A stretch of 40,133 bases of DNA, from NCBI RefSeq assembly GCF_024539675.1, contig NZ_JAHHIT010000069.1:1-40133 (forward strand). The letters are read 5' to 3'. Below, piece after piece: positions 7,742 through 15,811 of the stretch. Positions within the stretch are counted from its first letter, which is position 1; every line of letters begins with the position of its first letter. Position numbers and translations under genes: made by a program. The stretch comes from Streptomyces hilarionis (lineage in GTDB: Bacteria > Actinomycetota > Actinomycetes > Streptomycetales > Streptomycetaceae). The notes beneath the pieces are model-generated. The model saw only the letters and a program-made list of their open reading frames with translations, searched no databases and was not told where the DNA came from.

Positions 7742-8046
7742 CACGACCTCTTCGTCCCGAGCAAACTTGGGTAGGGGAGCTGCCTTGGGCTAGTAGGCCT
7801 CTCACGTGCGCTGATGGTCCGCAGACGTTCGCACTTGTGCGCCGCCGTTCGTCGGCGTTGTCACGCAGTTAGATACTCACCCGGTGCCGCTCCTCGTGAG
7901 TGGGAAACACCAGTGCGTGTGGCCTGAGGACTGCCCTACGCTCAAGTCTGCCTGCGTCGGCCGACGTGCTGAAGACCCGCAACACCGGCCCGTTGTGGAG
8001 GGGGCCAGCCCGTTCGAGCCGGGCCAGGTGGGCTGACATCTGTTGA
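7742..8046 (+). repeat. Repeat A2: second pSAM2-like attachment region
   Basis: Shares a 19-base exact block with 5218-5236 (the tRNA-Pro anticodon-arm segment), then aligns with A1 to its end. Its arm site at 7860-7876 differs from that of A1 by one base (GATAC for GACAC). Unlike A1, the rest of the tRNA half is missing to its left. Confidence 0.7.
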
Positions 8047-8081
8047 GGGGCCCGGGTGGGCCAGAACGATTGAGGAGGCCC

Positions 8082-9131
8082 ATGGCCACCTGGCGAGACC
8101 TTGCGATGCCAAGCAAGCGAGAGGTCTGGCGTGAATTGCGGGGGCTACGTACTGGAGTGGCTGGACCCGTTCGGGCAACGGCAGAGCGGCGTGCCGTGTT
8201 CGTCGCAGCATTGGAGCAGGCCCAACAGTTCACTGAGGCAGCGGAAACTGCTGGTCCGGCGACGCGCCCTGTCCAGATTTTCTACGCACTGTCGCAGTTT
8301 GGGAGGGCGATTGCCGCAGCGTCAGGCTTGCTGGGCCAAGACGGGTGGCGGCTCAAGGGGCACGGAATCGGGACCCGCAACCTAGATGCAAGTCTGGGAT
8401 TGGCTTCGGTGGAAGTCGTACCGACCGCCAAGGGATCTTTTCCGGCAGTGGCGCGGGCCATAGGAGCTGAGCCGCTGGAGGCACAGAATCCGTTGACGCT
8501 CGGTGAGCTTTGGCCTCTCGTACCTGAAGCGCAAACCGTACCCCTCCAGGGGGCATCTGGACTGCCAGCCATGCACTTCAGCCCTGGCGGTCTTATTCAC
8601 CGCAGTGATGAAATGTGGTGTCGGCTTTCCCTGTATCCGGTCCCTCGGGAAGTGCGGGCGAGGTCAGAGGCAGATCCGAAGGCCGTAGATGCCTTCCTTT
8701 CTTGTTATCCCTCGCTCAAGGGGTGGTCTCACACTCCAGACGCGCCTAACAGCGTTCTGTGGCATAACCGGGGCAACGGTTCAGCGGAGGAGTTGGAGGT
8801 GTTCCTGCCGTCAGCTCTGACGATTCCAGCAGATGCAGATGCCGGGCGTCTTGAGGCCCTCAAGCGGTCGACACTGTACCGCGGTCCAAGTGACGCCTAT
8901 GCCTTCCCGGCGCTCGGCAGCATGTCTCGTCCTGTTCACCCGCTCTTGGCCTGGTGGGCGGTTCTCTTTGGCTTGTCGATCCTGGCGCGGTATGAGCCAG
9001 CTTCTTGGGCAGAGATCATTGATATCGACGGTTCCTCCGCGGCGAATGCTGTGGAGCACCTGCTTGATCAAGCGATCGTGGTGGTGCCTCATATGGCGTT
9101 GATAGCAATCAAGGACGTTGCTGGTCGGTAG
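8082..9131 (+). CDS. YaaC-like (HEPN-related) protein
   Basis: ATG 8082 follows a strong gaggagg (8072-8078), so it is preferred over the frame's earlier TTG/GTG codons. The 349-residue product has a helical N-terminal part with RAVFVAALEQAQQFTEAA and the segment GPATRPVQIFYALSQFGRAIAAA, which fits the YaaC-like family. YaaC-like domains are linked to HEPN-type helical bundles; no function has been shown here. The C-terminal part, HPLLAWWAVLFGLSILARYEP, is hydrophobic but reads as a buried helix rather than a clear membrane anchor. Repeat A2 lies immediately upstream and repeat B2 downstream, so it looks like a single-gene cargo cassette. A defence role is possible but not shown. Confidence 0.7.
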   Translation: MATWRDLAMPSKREVWRELRGLRTGVAGPVRATAERRAVFVAALEQAQQFTEAAETAGPATRPVQIFYALSQFGRAIAAASGLLGQDGWRLKGHGIGTRNLDASLGLASVEVVPTAKGSFPAVARAIGAEPLEAQNPLTLGELWPLVPEAQTVPLQGASGLPAMHFSPGGLIHRSDEMWCRLSLYPVPREVRARSEADPKAVDAFLSCYPSLKGWSHTPDAPNSVLWHNRGNGSAEELEVFLPSALTIPADADAGRLEALKRSTLYRGPSDAYAFPALGSMSRPVHPLLAWWAVLFGLSILARYEPASWAEIIDIDGSSAANAVEHLLDQAIVVVPHMALIAIKDVAGR

Positions 9132-9191
9132 CGGGGCGGCCCAACTCTGTCGGCACCCGCTGACGGCCGGCACCGTTGCAGCCCTGTCTGA

Positions 9192-9396
9192 ATCTCAGCC
9201 GACGACAGCTCGCCACGACGGCGAGTGCGACGACCTACGAGGCACGCGTGTGCCTCGATGGACCCCCACCGGCCTCAGCCACGCTGCCGATGCCGTCGAT
9301 CAGAGCAGGGCACGGCGACCGACCCGTCATGACGATGCCGGAGCCCTCAGCTTGGGAAGCTTGGGTCCTTCGGCGGTGGTTGCTGCGCTGACCTGC
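9192..9396 (+). repeat. Repeat B2
   Basis: Aligns with B1 (6612-6815) from the tcagccgacgacag block through cccccaccggcctcagccacgct-like sequence (shared in part) to agcttgggaagct. It lies downstream of the YaaC-like gene, as B1 lies downstream of the gene at 6126. Confidence 0.6.
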
Positions 9397-9468
9397 GGCG
9401 GGGCGGTGTTGGGGCCCTGCCCCACCCGTAGCCAGTCCCCGCTGTTCCCCATGGTTCCCCGCAGGATC

Positions 9469-9486
9469 TGGCACGTGAATGGCACG
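9469..9486 (+). repeat. Paired 7-mers C3 (tggcacg x2)
   Basis: tggcacg at 9469 and 9480, 11 bp apart, between repeats B2 and B3. Confidence 0.5.
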
Positions 9487-9533
9487 GCCCGTTTGCCACA
9501 GAGAGCCCGGGGCGATAGCTCGGTCTTGGGTCC

Positions 9534-9657
9534 TCAGCCTCAGCCGACGACAGTCAGCCACGATGGCGGGTGCGCTGACTGATCAGGCGCGCGTGTGTCT
9601 CGCTGTACCCCTACCGGCCTCAACCACGCTGATTGGCTACGCCGACAAGAACAAGCC
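9534..9657 (+). repeat. Repeat B3 (partial)
   Basis: Third copy of the B sequence, matching the first 120 bases or so of B1, including cagccgacgacag and cccctaccggcctcaaccacgct-type sequence, then diverging. Confidence 0.55.
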
Positions 9658-9817
9658 GCGAACACAAAGGCGTCGTGACGAAAGCCTGGGACGAGTGGCT
9701 TTTTTATCCGGAAGCAATTTCGGCGCGGCGCTGCCAGAAAAACTGATCCACCCCATCTGGGCAAGAGCCACACAACCTAAGCCAAGCATTGTGGTTGCCA
9801 ACCGGAAAAGCGCGAGA

Positions 9818-11197
9818 TCAGACACGCACCTGATCGCTGAGAATTACCTCACAGACCAGAAGTCTCACGAGATCAATGTCAGGCCAAAGCGATTCGGCTT
9901 CATCGCTTTGAGGGAGTAGGGCCGGGGTGTCCTGATATCTCGGGTCATCCTTTGCGTGCACGATTCGATTCCTGATTCTATACACACGTTCCGCGACCTG
10001 ATGAGCCAGAGGGGTTTGCTTATTCTCCAGATTGATGTTTTCCTCGATGCCCCTGATTGGCCCCTGCTTGGTGAAGTGCTTGCCCCATTGATTGTCTCTA
10101 AAGAAGTCAATAAGGATGTCCCGCCTTACGAATTCATCGAGAAGCATCTTGAGGTGTGCCGACTCTGACGCGGCCGCGGCACTCTCGCCGACATTGAGCA
10201 GTCGCATGAGATGCTTATCATTGTGCCGATTGAATAGCGGATTAGTGAGTTCGCGTTCAATTTTTTTGAGGGCGCTCTTTTTCCCTGCTACTGGGAAAAA
10301 GCTTTCCAGGACCTGATAGTACGACAGAAAAGCGAGTGGCGGGTTTCCATTTGCACTTCCGGCGAAGCGGAACAGTACAGAGATTTCGGGCTCGATCGCG
10401 ACTTCGGGGAATCGGACGATACGCTCCGGTTGCTCAACGTGCGCAGGCCGCCGTCGATCTGTTTGGCTGGGCCACTTAGGTGGCCGCATGTTCAGGTGAT
10501 TGCGGACGTCGAGTTCATACAAAAATGAGGCGATGATCGGCTCTGCCGACTCCTCAATCTCCTCAGGTTTCATGGATCTGTCATAGAAGATGCGCAGCGA
10601 GGTAGTGTATCTGGGCAGTTGACTGAAGCCATGATTAGTTAGGATGTGACACGCCGGAGAGGGTCCGGAGAGTTCTATGCAGGCGGCCTCGCCGGTCAGG
10701 TGAATCTTGTATGTGCGGGAGTCGTCGCGGAATCTAGCGAAATTTATTGAAGAGGAGTTATCTGGGTCGTGACGTCGGGCGCATTCGCTTTCGGGGCTGT
10801 CGGCGACTAGCATAGACAGCCTCCTTGCGAGATGGGAAACGGGCATCTGTGATTGATTGAGGCCCAAGAGAACTTCCAGGAATCCGTCAGATGGGATTGC
10901 GATACCAGCCCATCTACTCGTGTGTACAACCTTCTTTTCAAGCTGAGTCAGAAGTGTCGCGTGGTAACTTCTGGGAAGATGGACTTCACGACTTCCCGGA
11001 AGATTCCATTTGGGATGTGCGGTGAACTGAAAAGAATCGACTTTGGTGCTTCGTAGGTCGATTTTATGCTCGGCCAGCGCTCGGATCATCCGGTGCTCTG
11101 AAGCTGTTTCAGCCGTTGCCGACGGCGAGTCCTCTTCTGAGCCCTCTTCCAAAGGTTCTGCGTCGTCCCAGTCTTCTTCGTGTTCCTGAGCGGCCAT
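9818..11197 (-). CDS. HEPN-motif protein, probable abortive-infection or defence factor
   Basis: ATG 11197 follows a G-rich ribosome site (gggggggaaacc). A start at 11245 would add 16 residues. The product has 459 residues: an acidic, disordered N-terminus (about 1-45), a central region without a domain I know, and a helical C-terminal part (about 300-445). That part contains ERVYRIRNRIVHAKDD, where RNRIVH fits the HEPN R-x4-H nuclease motif, followed by LLPQSDEAESLWPDIDLVRLL, a pattern I associate with ApeA-like HEPN proteins. Many HEPN proteins are RNases that cut tRNA or mRNA during phage infection. Its G+C is visibly below that of its neighbours, so it was probably acquired. It is convergent with the cassettes on the left. 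Confidence 0.7.
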   Translation of the reverse strand: MAAQEHEEDWDDAEPLEEGSEEDSPSATAETASEHRMIRALAEHKIDLRSTKVDSFQFTAHPKWNLPGSREVHLPRSYHATLLTQLEKKVVHTSRWAGIAIPSDGFLEVLLGLNQSQMPVSHLARRLSMLVADSPESECARRHDPDNSSSINFARFRDDSRTYKIHLTGEAACIELSGPSPACHILTNHGFSQLPRYTTSLRIFYDRSMKPEEIEESAEPIIASFLYELDVRNHLNMRPPKWPSQTDRRRPAHVEQPERIVRFPEVAIEPEISVLFRFAGSANGNPPLAFLSYYQVLESFFPVAGKKSALKKIERELTNPLFNRHNDKHLMRLLNVGESAAAASESAHLKMLLDEFVRRDILIDFFRDNQWGKHFTKQGPIRGIEENINLENKQTPLAHQVAERVYRIRNRIVHAKDDPRYQDTPALLPQSDEAESLWPDIDLVRLLVCEVILSDQVRV

Positions 11198-11489
11198 GGT
11201 TTCCCCCCCACGTTGGCTGGAGTAGAAGGGTATCCGGAATCCCAACTACGACGTGCCCCTTCTTTGGCATAGGCGGCTGATCGCCGTGAGCGCGGCCCGG
11301 GCGCCGGCCGGGCTGGAGCGGGACGAAGGCAGGAGCGCAGGCCCGGCCGGGGGCCGGGCCGCGCGCGGGGAGCGGAGCAAGCCGCCTTGAACCAGTAGAG
11401 AAACTTTGAATCATGGTCCTGGCGCTCGATCGTGACCGCCACCGCTAGCAGGTCCGGCTCTCGCTGTCCCGTGGTGTAGAACCCTCGGT
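11198..11489. promoter_or_regulatory. Divergent control region between the HEPN gene and the XRE regulator
   Basis: About 290 bases with no gene. The middle is extremely G+C rich (11285-11390). Upstream of ATG 11490 a tagaac hexamer lies 7 bases before the start with no ribosome site between, so the XRE gene may be transcribed leaderless. No good -35 is seen. Confidence 0.4.
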
Positions 11490-12338
11490 ATGGGGAGTGA
11501 GCGACGGGAGCTGATGAAGGCGCTCGGGGCACGTCTTCGGGGGCTTCGCACAGAGGCCGGCCTGACGGGCGCTGTTCTTGCGCAGCGTGCCGGTGTGGGG
11601 CAACCGACCGTGTCCAAGGTGGAGAACGGACGCATGGTCCCCAGCCTCGACGTGCTGGGGCGCCTGTTACTCGCTCTCGATCTCGACGAGTCGACTTCTC
11701 GCGAAGTGCGGGAGCTCTTGGTAGCCGTGGAAGCTGCGCCTGATGCAGTCGAGGCCAACGAGGTGGCTCCTGTCGGGGCCGTCCTCGATGACGCGGTGCG
11801 GTCTGCTCGGCTGGTCCGGTCGTTTCAGTGCGTCGTTCTGCCGGCCATGCTTCAAAGCGCCGAGTACGCCAGGCATGTCTTCGCGAGTGCGCCGAACTCG
11901 ACGCCGGAAGCCGTCGGTCGCGCTGTCGCTGCTCGTGTCGAGCGGCAGAGCCTCTTGTACGAGCCGGGCCGGGAGTCGGTGTTCGTGTTGACCGAAGCGG
12001 TGTTGCGTACCTGGCCGGGGAATCCTTCGCTCATGCTCGCCCAGTTTGACCGGCTGCTGGCTGTCGAGAGCCTGAGCACCGTGCGCCTGGGGGTGATCCC
12101 GTGGCGTCGTGCGGTGCCGGTCATGCCCCGGCACGGGTTCACGATGTGCGACCGGCGGGCGGTCGTGGTCGAAGCCTTCCGCGGTGAGCGAGTCGTCGAG
12201 GACTCCGACGAGGTTGCCGCATACGAGGAGACCTTCCGGCGCTTCGAAGAGGCGGCGATCTTCGGCCGCGAGGCGCGCGAGCTCCTGGTTCGTGTGATGC
12301 GGGAGTTTCAAGAGGTGGAGGACTCCACCACTCGTTAG
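11490..12338 (+). CDS. XRE-family HTH regulator with DUF5753 domain
   Basis: The 282-residue protein has an N-terminal helix-turn-helix (residues about 8-62: LGARLRGLRTEAGLTGAVLAQRAGVG, then QPTVSKVENGR). A long C-terminal domain (about 95-275) is of the DUF5753 type found in Streptomyces, often paired with a DUF397 protein. No DUF397 partner follows here; the next gene is an RsbW-like ATPase. It binds DNA and probably represses or activates element or neighbour genes. The ATG is chosen because the HTH starts shortly after it, and a possible leaderless promoter lies just upstream. Family call is sure; target is unknown. Confidence 0.85.
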   Translation: MGSERRELMKALGARLRGLRTEAGLTGAVLAQRAGVGQPTVSKVENGRMVPSLDVLGRLLLALDLDESTSREVRELLVAVEAAPDAVEANEVAPVGAVLDDAVRSARLVRSFQCVVLPAMLQSAEYARHVFASAPNSTPEAVGRAVAARVERQSLLYEPGRESVFVLTEAVLRTWPGNPSLMLAQFDRLLAVESLSTVRLGVIPWRRAVPVMPRHGFTMCDRRAVVVEAFRGERVVEDSDEVAAYEETFRRFEEAAIFGREARELLVRVMREFQEVEDSTTR

Positions 12339-12402
12339 AGGAATAATTCCTCAAGATGCCTGGCCCATAGGTCACGCTTGGGAATACTCTGCTCGCTGAG
12401 TC

Positions 12403-12418
12403 GTCTAGCCCCCTAGAC
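12403..12418. promoter_or_regulatory. Operator-like palindrome O1 before the ATPase gene
   Basis: gtctagccccctagac: perfect 6-bp arms around a CCCC centre, 20 bases before ATG 12438. Related sites precede 13015, 15812 and 19109. Confidence 0.6.
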
Positions 12419-12437
12419 GAGGAGGAGTGTATTTCTC

Positions 12438-12839
12438 ATGCCCAAAAGCTGGTGCCGGATGTTCCCCGGCCTGACCTGGCAGGTTGCCCAGGCCCGTCAC
12501 TTCGTCGCCGCGTTGCTGGAGGACGAGACCGCAGAGCTGGTCGACGACGCCGTCCTGGTCGTAGGCGAGCTGGCGGCCAACGCCGTCAAGCACACACGGA
12601 GCGGCTGGTACCGAGGATGGTTCCTCGTGCTCGTCCACTTCGCGGATGACCTGGTTCGTATCGAGGTCGTCGACCAGGGTGGCGACGAGGAACCTATGGT
12701 TCGCAGCGTCACCAGGCACGTGGAAGAGGACGGCCGCGGGCTGATGCTGATTGCGGCCTGCGCCAAGAACTGGGGTGTGAAGGACCGGCCTTCGGGTGCC
12801 CGCTGCGTCTGGGCCGAGCTGGTGCGGACCGGCTCGTGA
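12438..12839 (+). CDS. RsbW-like ATP-binding protein (HATPase_c_2)
   Basis: ATG 12438 has ggaggag at 12421-12427. The 133-residue protein is a lone histidine-kinase-type ATP-binding domain. It has the N box ELAANAVKHT (about 47-56), a G1-like DQGG (about 81-84) and a G2-like GRGLMLI (about 99-105). There is no phospho-acceptor domain. Stand-alone members act as anti-sigma factors or serine kinases of RsbW type; Streptomyces has very many. The neighbouring HTH protein and PP2C-like protein would fit a partner-switching circuit, though this combination is inference. An operator palindrome lies between its promoter region and the start. Confidence 0.85.
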   Translation: MPKSWCRMFPGLTWQVAQARHFVAALLEDETAELVDDAVLVVGELAANAVKHTRSGWYRGWFLVLVHFADDLVRIEVVDQGGDEEPMVRSVTRHVEEDGRGLMLIAACAKNWGVKDRPSGARCVWAELVRTGS

Positions 12840-12971
12840 TGGGTGGCTTTCCCGCGGTGATCGGTGGCGGCCTCGCGGGCAGTGGGGGGTGAGCCCCCGG
12901 GGAGTGCCTGGGCGTCGGGCCGGCTTCTACGTGATCGGGGTTCATTCGGGCAGGCGACTCCCGCCCATTCC

Positions 12972-12987
12972 GTCTAGGGCCCTAGAC
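12972..12987. promoter_or_regulatory. Operator-like palindrome O2, perfect 16 bp
   Basis: gtctagggccctagac is a perfect 16-bp palindrome 27 bases before ATG 13015. A tagact within it could be a -10 box, in which case a bound repressor would block the promoter. Confidence 0.6.
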
Positions 12988-13014
12988 TCCTGGTTACTTC
13001 TAGGAGGTGTGGTC

Positions 13015-13866
13015 ATGTCGGACGAGTTGCAGCGGATCATGGCGATCGATGATCCGTACCTGCTCCTGCGTGAGGTCACGACACGGTTGGCCGACGCGCA
13101 GCAGGAGGTGACCGAACTCGCCCGGCTCCGCCGTCGTGTCGTTCAGGACCTCCACTCGCAGGGGTTGTCGTACGCGCAGATCGCCGAGAAGGCCGGCCTA
13201 AGCCGCGGGCGAATTCACCAGATCCGTCACACGGGCCCGGCCCCCGAGGGTGCGTTCCTCGGCGCGGGCGCCGTCACGGTCGTGACTCCGCTGCGATGGG
13301 ACGACGAGAAGAAGCGCCCGGTCGTCGCCATGGCGGACGTGAACTCCGGCAGGCGACTGGAAGAGCTGGCCAAGTCGTACGGGCTCGACGTCAGCTCCGG
13401 CCACGTCCTGGTGAGCGGTGAAGTCGACCTCAACCGCGACGGCCTAGTCGTCGTCTGCGGACCGGGCATGTCCCAGACCATGAGCGACCTCTACGCGCAG
13501 GATCCCGTACTCAGCTGGGAACACCCCGAAGACGAGCCGTGGGCGCTGCTGGACCGACGTACCGGAACGGCCTACCAAGCGGGAGCGGACACCGAACCGC
13601 ACCGCCCGCATGACGTCGGATACCTCGGCCGGCTGCCCCGCCCCGACGGCAACGGCTCCGTACTCGCGATCGCCGGTATCCACACAGCAGGCTCCCTCGG
13701 CGTCGTCCAGCTGCTCGCCTCCGACCTGAACACACTCTGGGGCCAGGTGGGCGAGCACCACTTCTCCACGCTGGTGAGCGTCGAGTACGACCCCGAGACG
13801 GACGAACCGCAATCCGTCGAACTGCTCACCCCGCTCTACCGGCACGACGAGGAGACGACGGCGTGA
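13015..13866 (+). CDS. Sigma-factor-like HTH DNA-binding protein
   Basis: ATG 13015 follows aggaggtg (13002-13009). The product is 283 residues. A coiled, charged N-terminus (about 15-45) leads to a helix-turn-helix LSYAQIAEKAGLSRGRIHQIR (split about 51-71), like region 4 of sigma factors or a MerR/LuxR-type HTH. The remaining 200 residues carry no domain I know. It has SGHVLVSGEVDLNRDGLVVVCGPG and DEPWALLDRRTG, suggesting a beta-rich sensing part. It overlaps the PP2C-like gene by four bases (GTGA), so the two are coupled. The perfect palindrome just upstream suggests that it, or another element regulator, controls this unit; autoregulation is a guess. Confidence 0.75.
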   Translation: MSDELQRIMAIDDPYLLLREVTTRLADAQQEVTELARLRRRVVQDLHSQGLSYAQIAEKAGLSRGRIHQIRHTGPAPEGAFLGAGAVTVVTPLRWDDEKKRPVVAMADVNSGRRLEELAKSYGLDVSSGHVLVSGEVDLNRDGLVVVCGPGMSQTMSDLYAQDPVLSWEHPEDEPWALLDRRTGTAYQAGADTEPHRPHDVGYLGRLPRPDGNGSVLAIAGIHTAGSLGVVQLLASDLNTLWGQVGEHHFSTLVSVEYDPETDEPQSVELLTPLYRHDEETTA

Positions 13867-14717
13867 ACGTCGCCCTCGCCTCACTGCCTGCCGAACCGGG
13901 TCAGCAAAACGAGGACTTCGCCGCCGCCTCACCCGCGGCGGCCGTTCTCATGGACGGGGCCGGCGTCGCCGGGGCCGAAACCGGATGCACGCACGGCATC
14001 GCCTGGTTCTCCTCGACGCTGGGTGCGTTGCTGCTGAGCACCATCACGGCGCACCCGGCCCGGCCGCTTGCCGACTGCCTGGCCGACTCGATCCGTGTCG
14101 TTCGGTCCCTGCATGAGGACAGCTGCGATCTGACCTATCGGGCCAGTCCGACCAGTACCGTCGTCGCGGTCCGGGCCGGCGCGGGAGCCCTGGAATACCT
14201 CGTGCTCGGTGATTCGACGCTCCTCCTCGCGGACGAGGACGGGAAGACGACTGCCATCACCGACCAGCGCCTGGACGAGGTCGGCAAACGGCTCCGCGGT
14301 CCAGTCGACGACCTGCTCACGGGCTCACCCGAACATGCTGCTGCCCTGGCCTGGTACCGGGACGCCCTTACGGGGCTCCGCAACCGGCCGGGCGGCTTCT
14401 GGATCGCCGGGCCCGACCCGCAAGCGGCCGAACATGCCCTGACCGGGGTGGTACCGCTGAGGTCGCTGGCGTCCGTGACGCTGCTGAGCGACGGTGCTAC
14501 GCGCCTTGTCGACTCCTTTGACATCGCCACTTGGGAAGGGGCGTTGTCAGTCCTCAGCTCCTCCGGGCCGGATGAACTGATCCGCCGCGTGAGGGAAGCA
14601 GAGGCCGGCGACCCTGACGGTCGGCGCTGGCCGCGCGGCAAGGCGCAGGACGATGCCACCGTCCTGCACTGGGGGCTGCGTCCCGCCTTGTCAGCAGGCG
14701 ACACCTCGCGACGTTGA
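13863..14717 (+). CDS. PP2C-like serine/threonine phosphatase domain protein
   Basis: Start GTG 13863 overlaps the upstream stop codon. The 284-residue product has the spaced Asp motifs of PP2C enzymes: NEDF near residue 17, VLMDGAG (about 28-34), VLGDS (about 118), LLSDGATR (about 214) and QDDATVL near the C-terminus. These would bind two metal ions for phosphoserine/threonine removal. There is no sensor or membrane domain, so it is cytoplasmic. Partner genes are an HTH protein and, nearby, an RsbW-like kinase domain, which could reverse its action. It is convergent with the membrane gene at 14747 with only 29 bases between. Confidence 0.8.
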   Translation: MNVALASLPAEPGQQNEDFAAASPAAAVLMDGAGVAGAETGCTHGIAWFSSTLGALLLSTITAHPARPLADCLADSIRVVRSLHEDSCDLTYRASPTSTVVAVRAGAGALEYLVLGDSTLLLADEDGKTTAITDQRLDEVGKRLRGPVDDLLTGSPEHAAALAWYRDALTGLRNRPGGFWIAGPDPQAAEHALTGVVPLRSLASVTLLSDGATRLVDSFDIATWEGALSVLSSSGPDELIRRVREAEAGDPDGRRWPRGKAQDDATVLHWGLRPALSAGDTSRR

Positions 14718-14746
14718 CGGCATGGTCTCGAGAGGAGAGCCCATAG

Positions 14747-15523
14747 TCAGTGCCCCTGTGAACGTTCGCGCACCTTTCGAAGAATCTCCATCCCAAGCTG
14801 CTGGCGATCCGAGTCCATTCGGAAGCGAACGCCCCTTTGCGCCTCCACTGTTTGAGCTAGCCGCCTGGCCTGATCTGCGTCGAGTGCGTCGATCATCTGC
14901 GCCGCGAGCAGCATGGCGTGGTACTGCTCGAACGGGGTGCGCGACTGGGCGATGACAGTAAGGGTGGCCTCGAAGTCTCGCAGCTCAGGGCTGGCCTGCA
15001 TCATCGCCAACGCGGTGATGCGCTGTTCCTCTGTACCGTCCTGCAGCCAGTGCAGGACCTCGGCCGGCTCGAAGGACTGCTGCTGCGCCAAGCGGCGTGC
15101 ACGGGCAACCACCCCTTCCAAGGCCTGTGTGCGCGAGGCGCCGGGGCGCATCGAACTCCGTATTGAGCTGTAGTCGGCGGCGATAGGACTCGCAGCGTCC
15201 ATCAAGGCGCTTGCCTCGGCACGCAACTTGGTGGCGGTAGCGATGTCTCCTCGTCGCTCGGACTCCTCCGCCAATGCGAACCTGTCTGCGGCAGCGGCCC
15301 GCATCCTCAGCTTCGCCCCTCCGAACTCGAGGCTCTCGATCCGGCTGCCGAGCATGGCGAGGATGAGCAGGACGCCCCCGAACATGATGAGGGCCGCAGA
15401 GCCGGTCCCGTTCTGAGTCATAAACACTGCAAGTGCACCTAAGCCGAATGCACCCAAACCCAGGAGAGCCGCGAGCGCGCGCCAGGTGGGCACGAAACCG
15501 ACGGTTGCGGCTCTCGTATTCAC
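14747..15523 (-). CDS. Membrane protein with cytoplasmic helical domain, unknown
   Basis: GTG 15523 has ggggagg 6 bases upstream; the longer frame to 15592 begins in sequence without a ribosome site. The 258-residue product has two membrane helices close together near the N-terminus (about 15-33 and 38-58). After them follow a charged, Ala-rich helical region (FALAEESERRGDIATATKLRAEASAL) and a domain resembling a helical repeat with LHWLQDGTEEQRITALAMMQA. A signature WLQDG-type Streptomyces membrane family seems likely, but I cannot name it. The gene stands on the opposite strand inside the conjugative core, sharing a control region with the unit at 15812. Confidence 0.7.
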   Translation of the reverse strand: MNTRAATVGFVPTWRALAALLGLGAFGLGALAVFMTQNGTGSAALIMFGGVLLILAMLGSRIESLEFGGAKLRMRAAAADRFALAEESERRGDIATATKLRAEASALMDAASPIAADYSSIRSSMRPGASRTQALEGVVARARRLAQQQSFEPAEVLHWLQDGTEEQRITALAMMQASPELRDFEATLTVIAQSRTPFEQYHAMLLAAQMIDALDADQARRLAQTVEAQRGVRFRMDSDRQQLGMEILRKVRERSQGH

Positions 15524-15662
15524 CCGGCCTCCCCGCTTCTGTTCGGAAGGGCGTGAAACCACCGGCAGGTCGCGTCGTACTCCTTGCCCCACGACGTTAG
15601 GCCCGGGGCGTGGGTCCGGCGACCGGGCCTACGCCGTTCGCGCGCCGAGGCTGCTTCGTTTA

Positions 15663-15757
15663 CCCCCCCTAGACAGTTGACGGCCCATCGGTCTAACGTA
15701 GTCGTCAACCCCCCTAGACAGTCCGGGTGGGCCACCCCTTTACCGTCTAGGGGGGTA
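15663..15757. promoter_or_regulatory. Operator cluster O3 with promoter before the transfer genes
   Basis: Three half-sites are seen: ccccctagac at 15665-15674, ccccctagac at 15710-15719 and gtctaggggg at 15745-15754, facing the others. Between the first two is a possible plus-strand promoter, ttgacg (15677-15682) and tagtcg (15699-15704) with a 16-base spacer. The layout suits repression of the transfer operon. Confidence 0.55.
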
Positions 15758-15811
15758 TCCAGCCCAAGTGGTGCGGACTGAACGCCCCGCCAACCAAGTG
15801 AGGTTCAAGAA

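Larger units (their letters stand above)
9132..9817. other. Gene-free stretch of repeats B2, C3 and B3
   Basis: No gene is supported between the YaaC-like gene and the convergent HEPN gene. The stretch is filled by repeat B2, the paired 7-mers at 9469/9480 and the partial repeat B3; 9660-9817 shows nothing I can name and has lower G+C. Confidence 0.6.
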
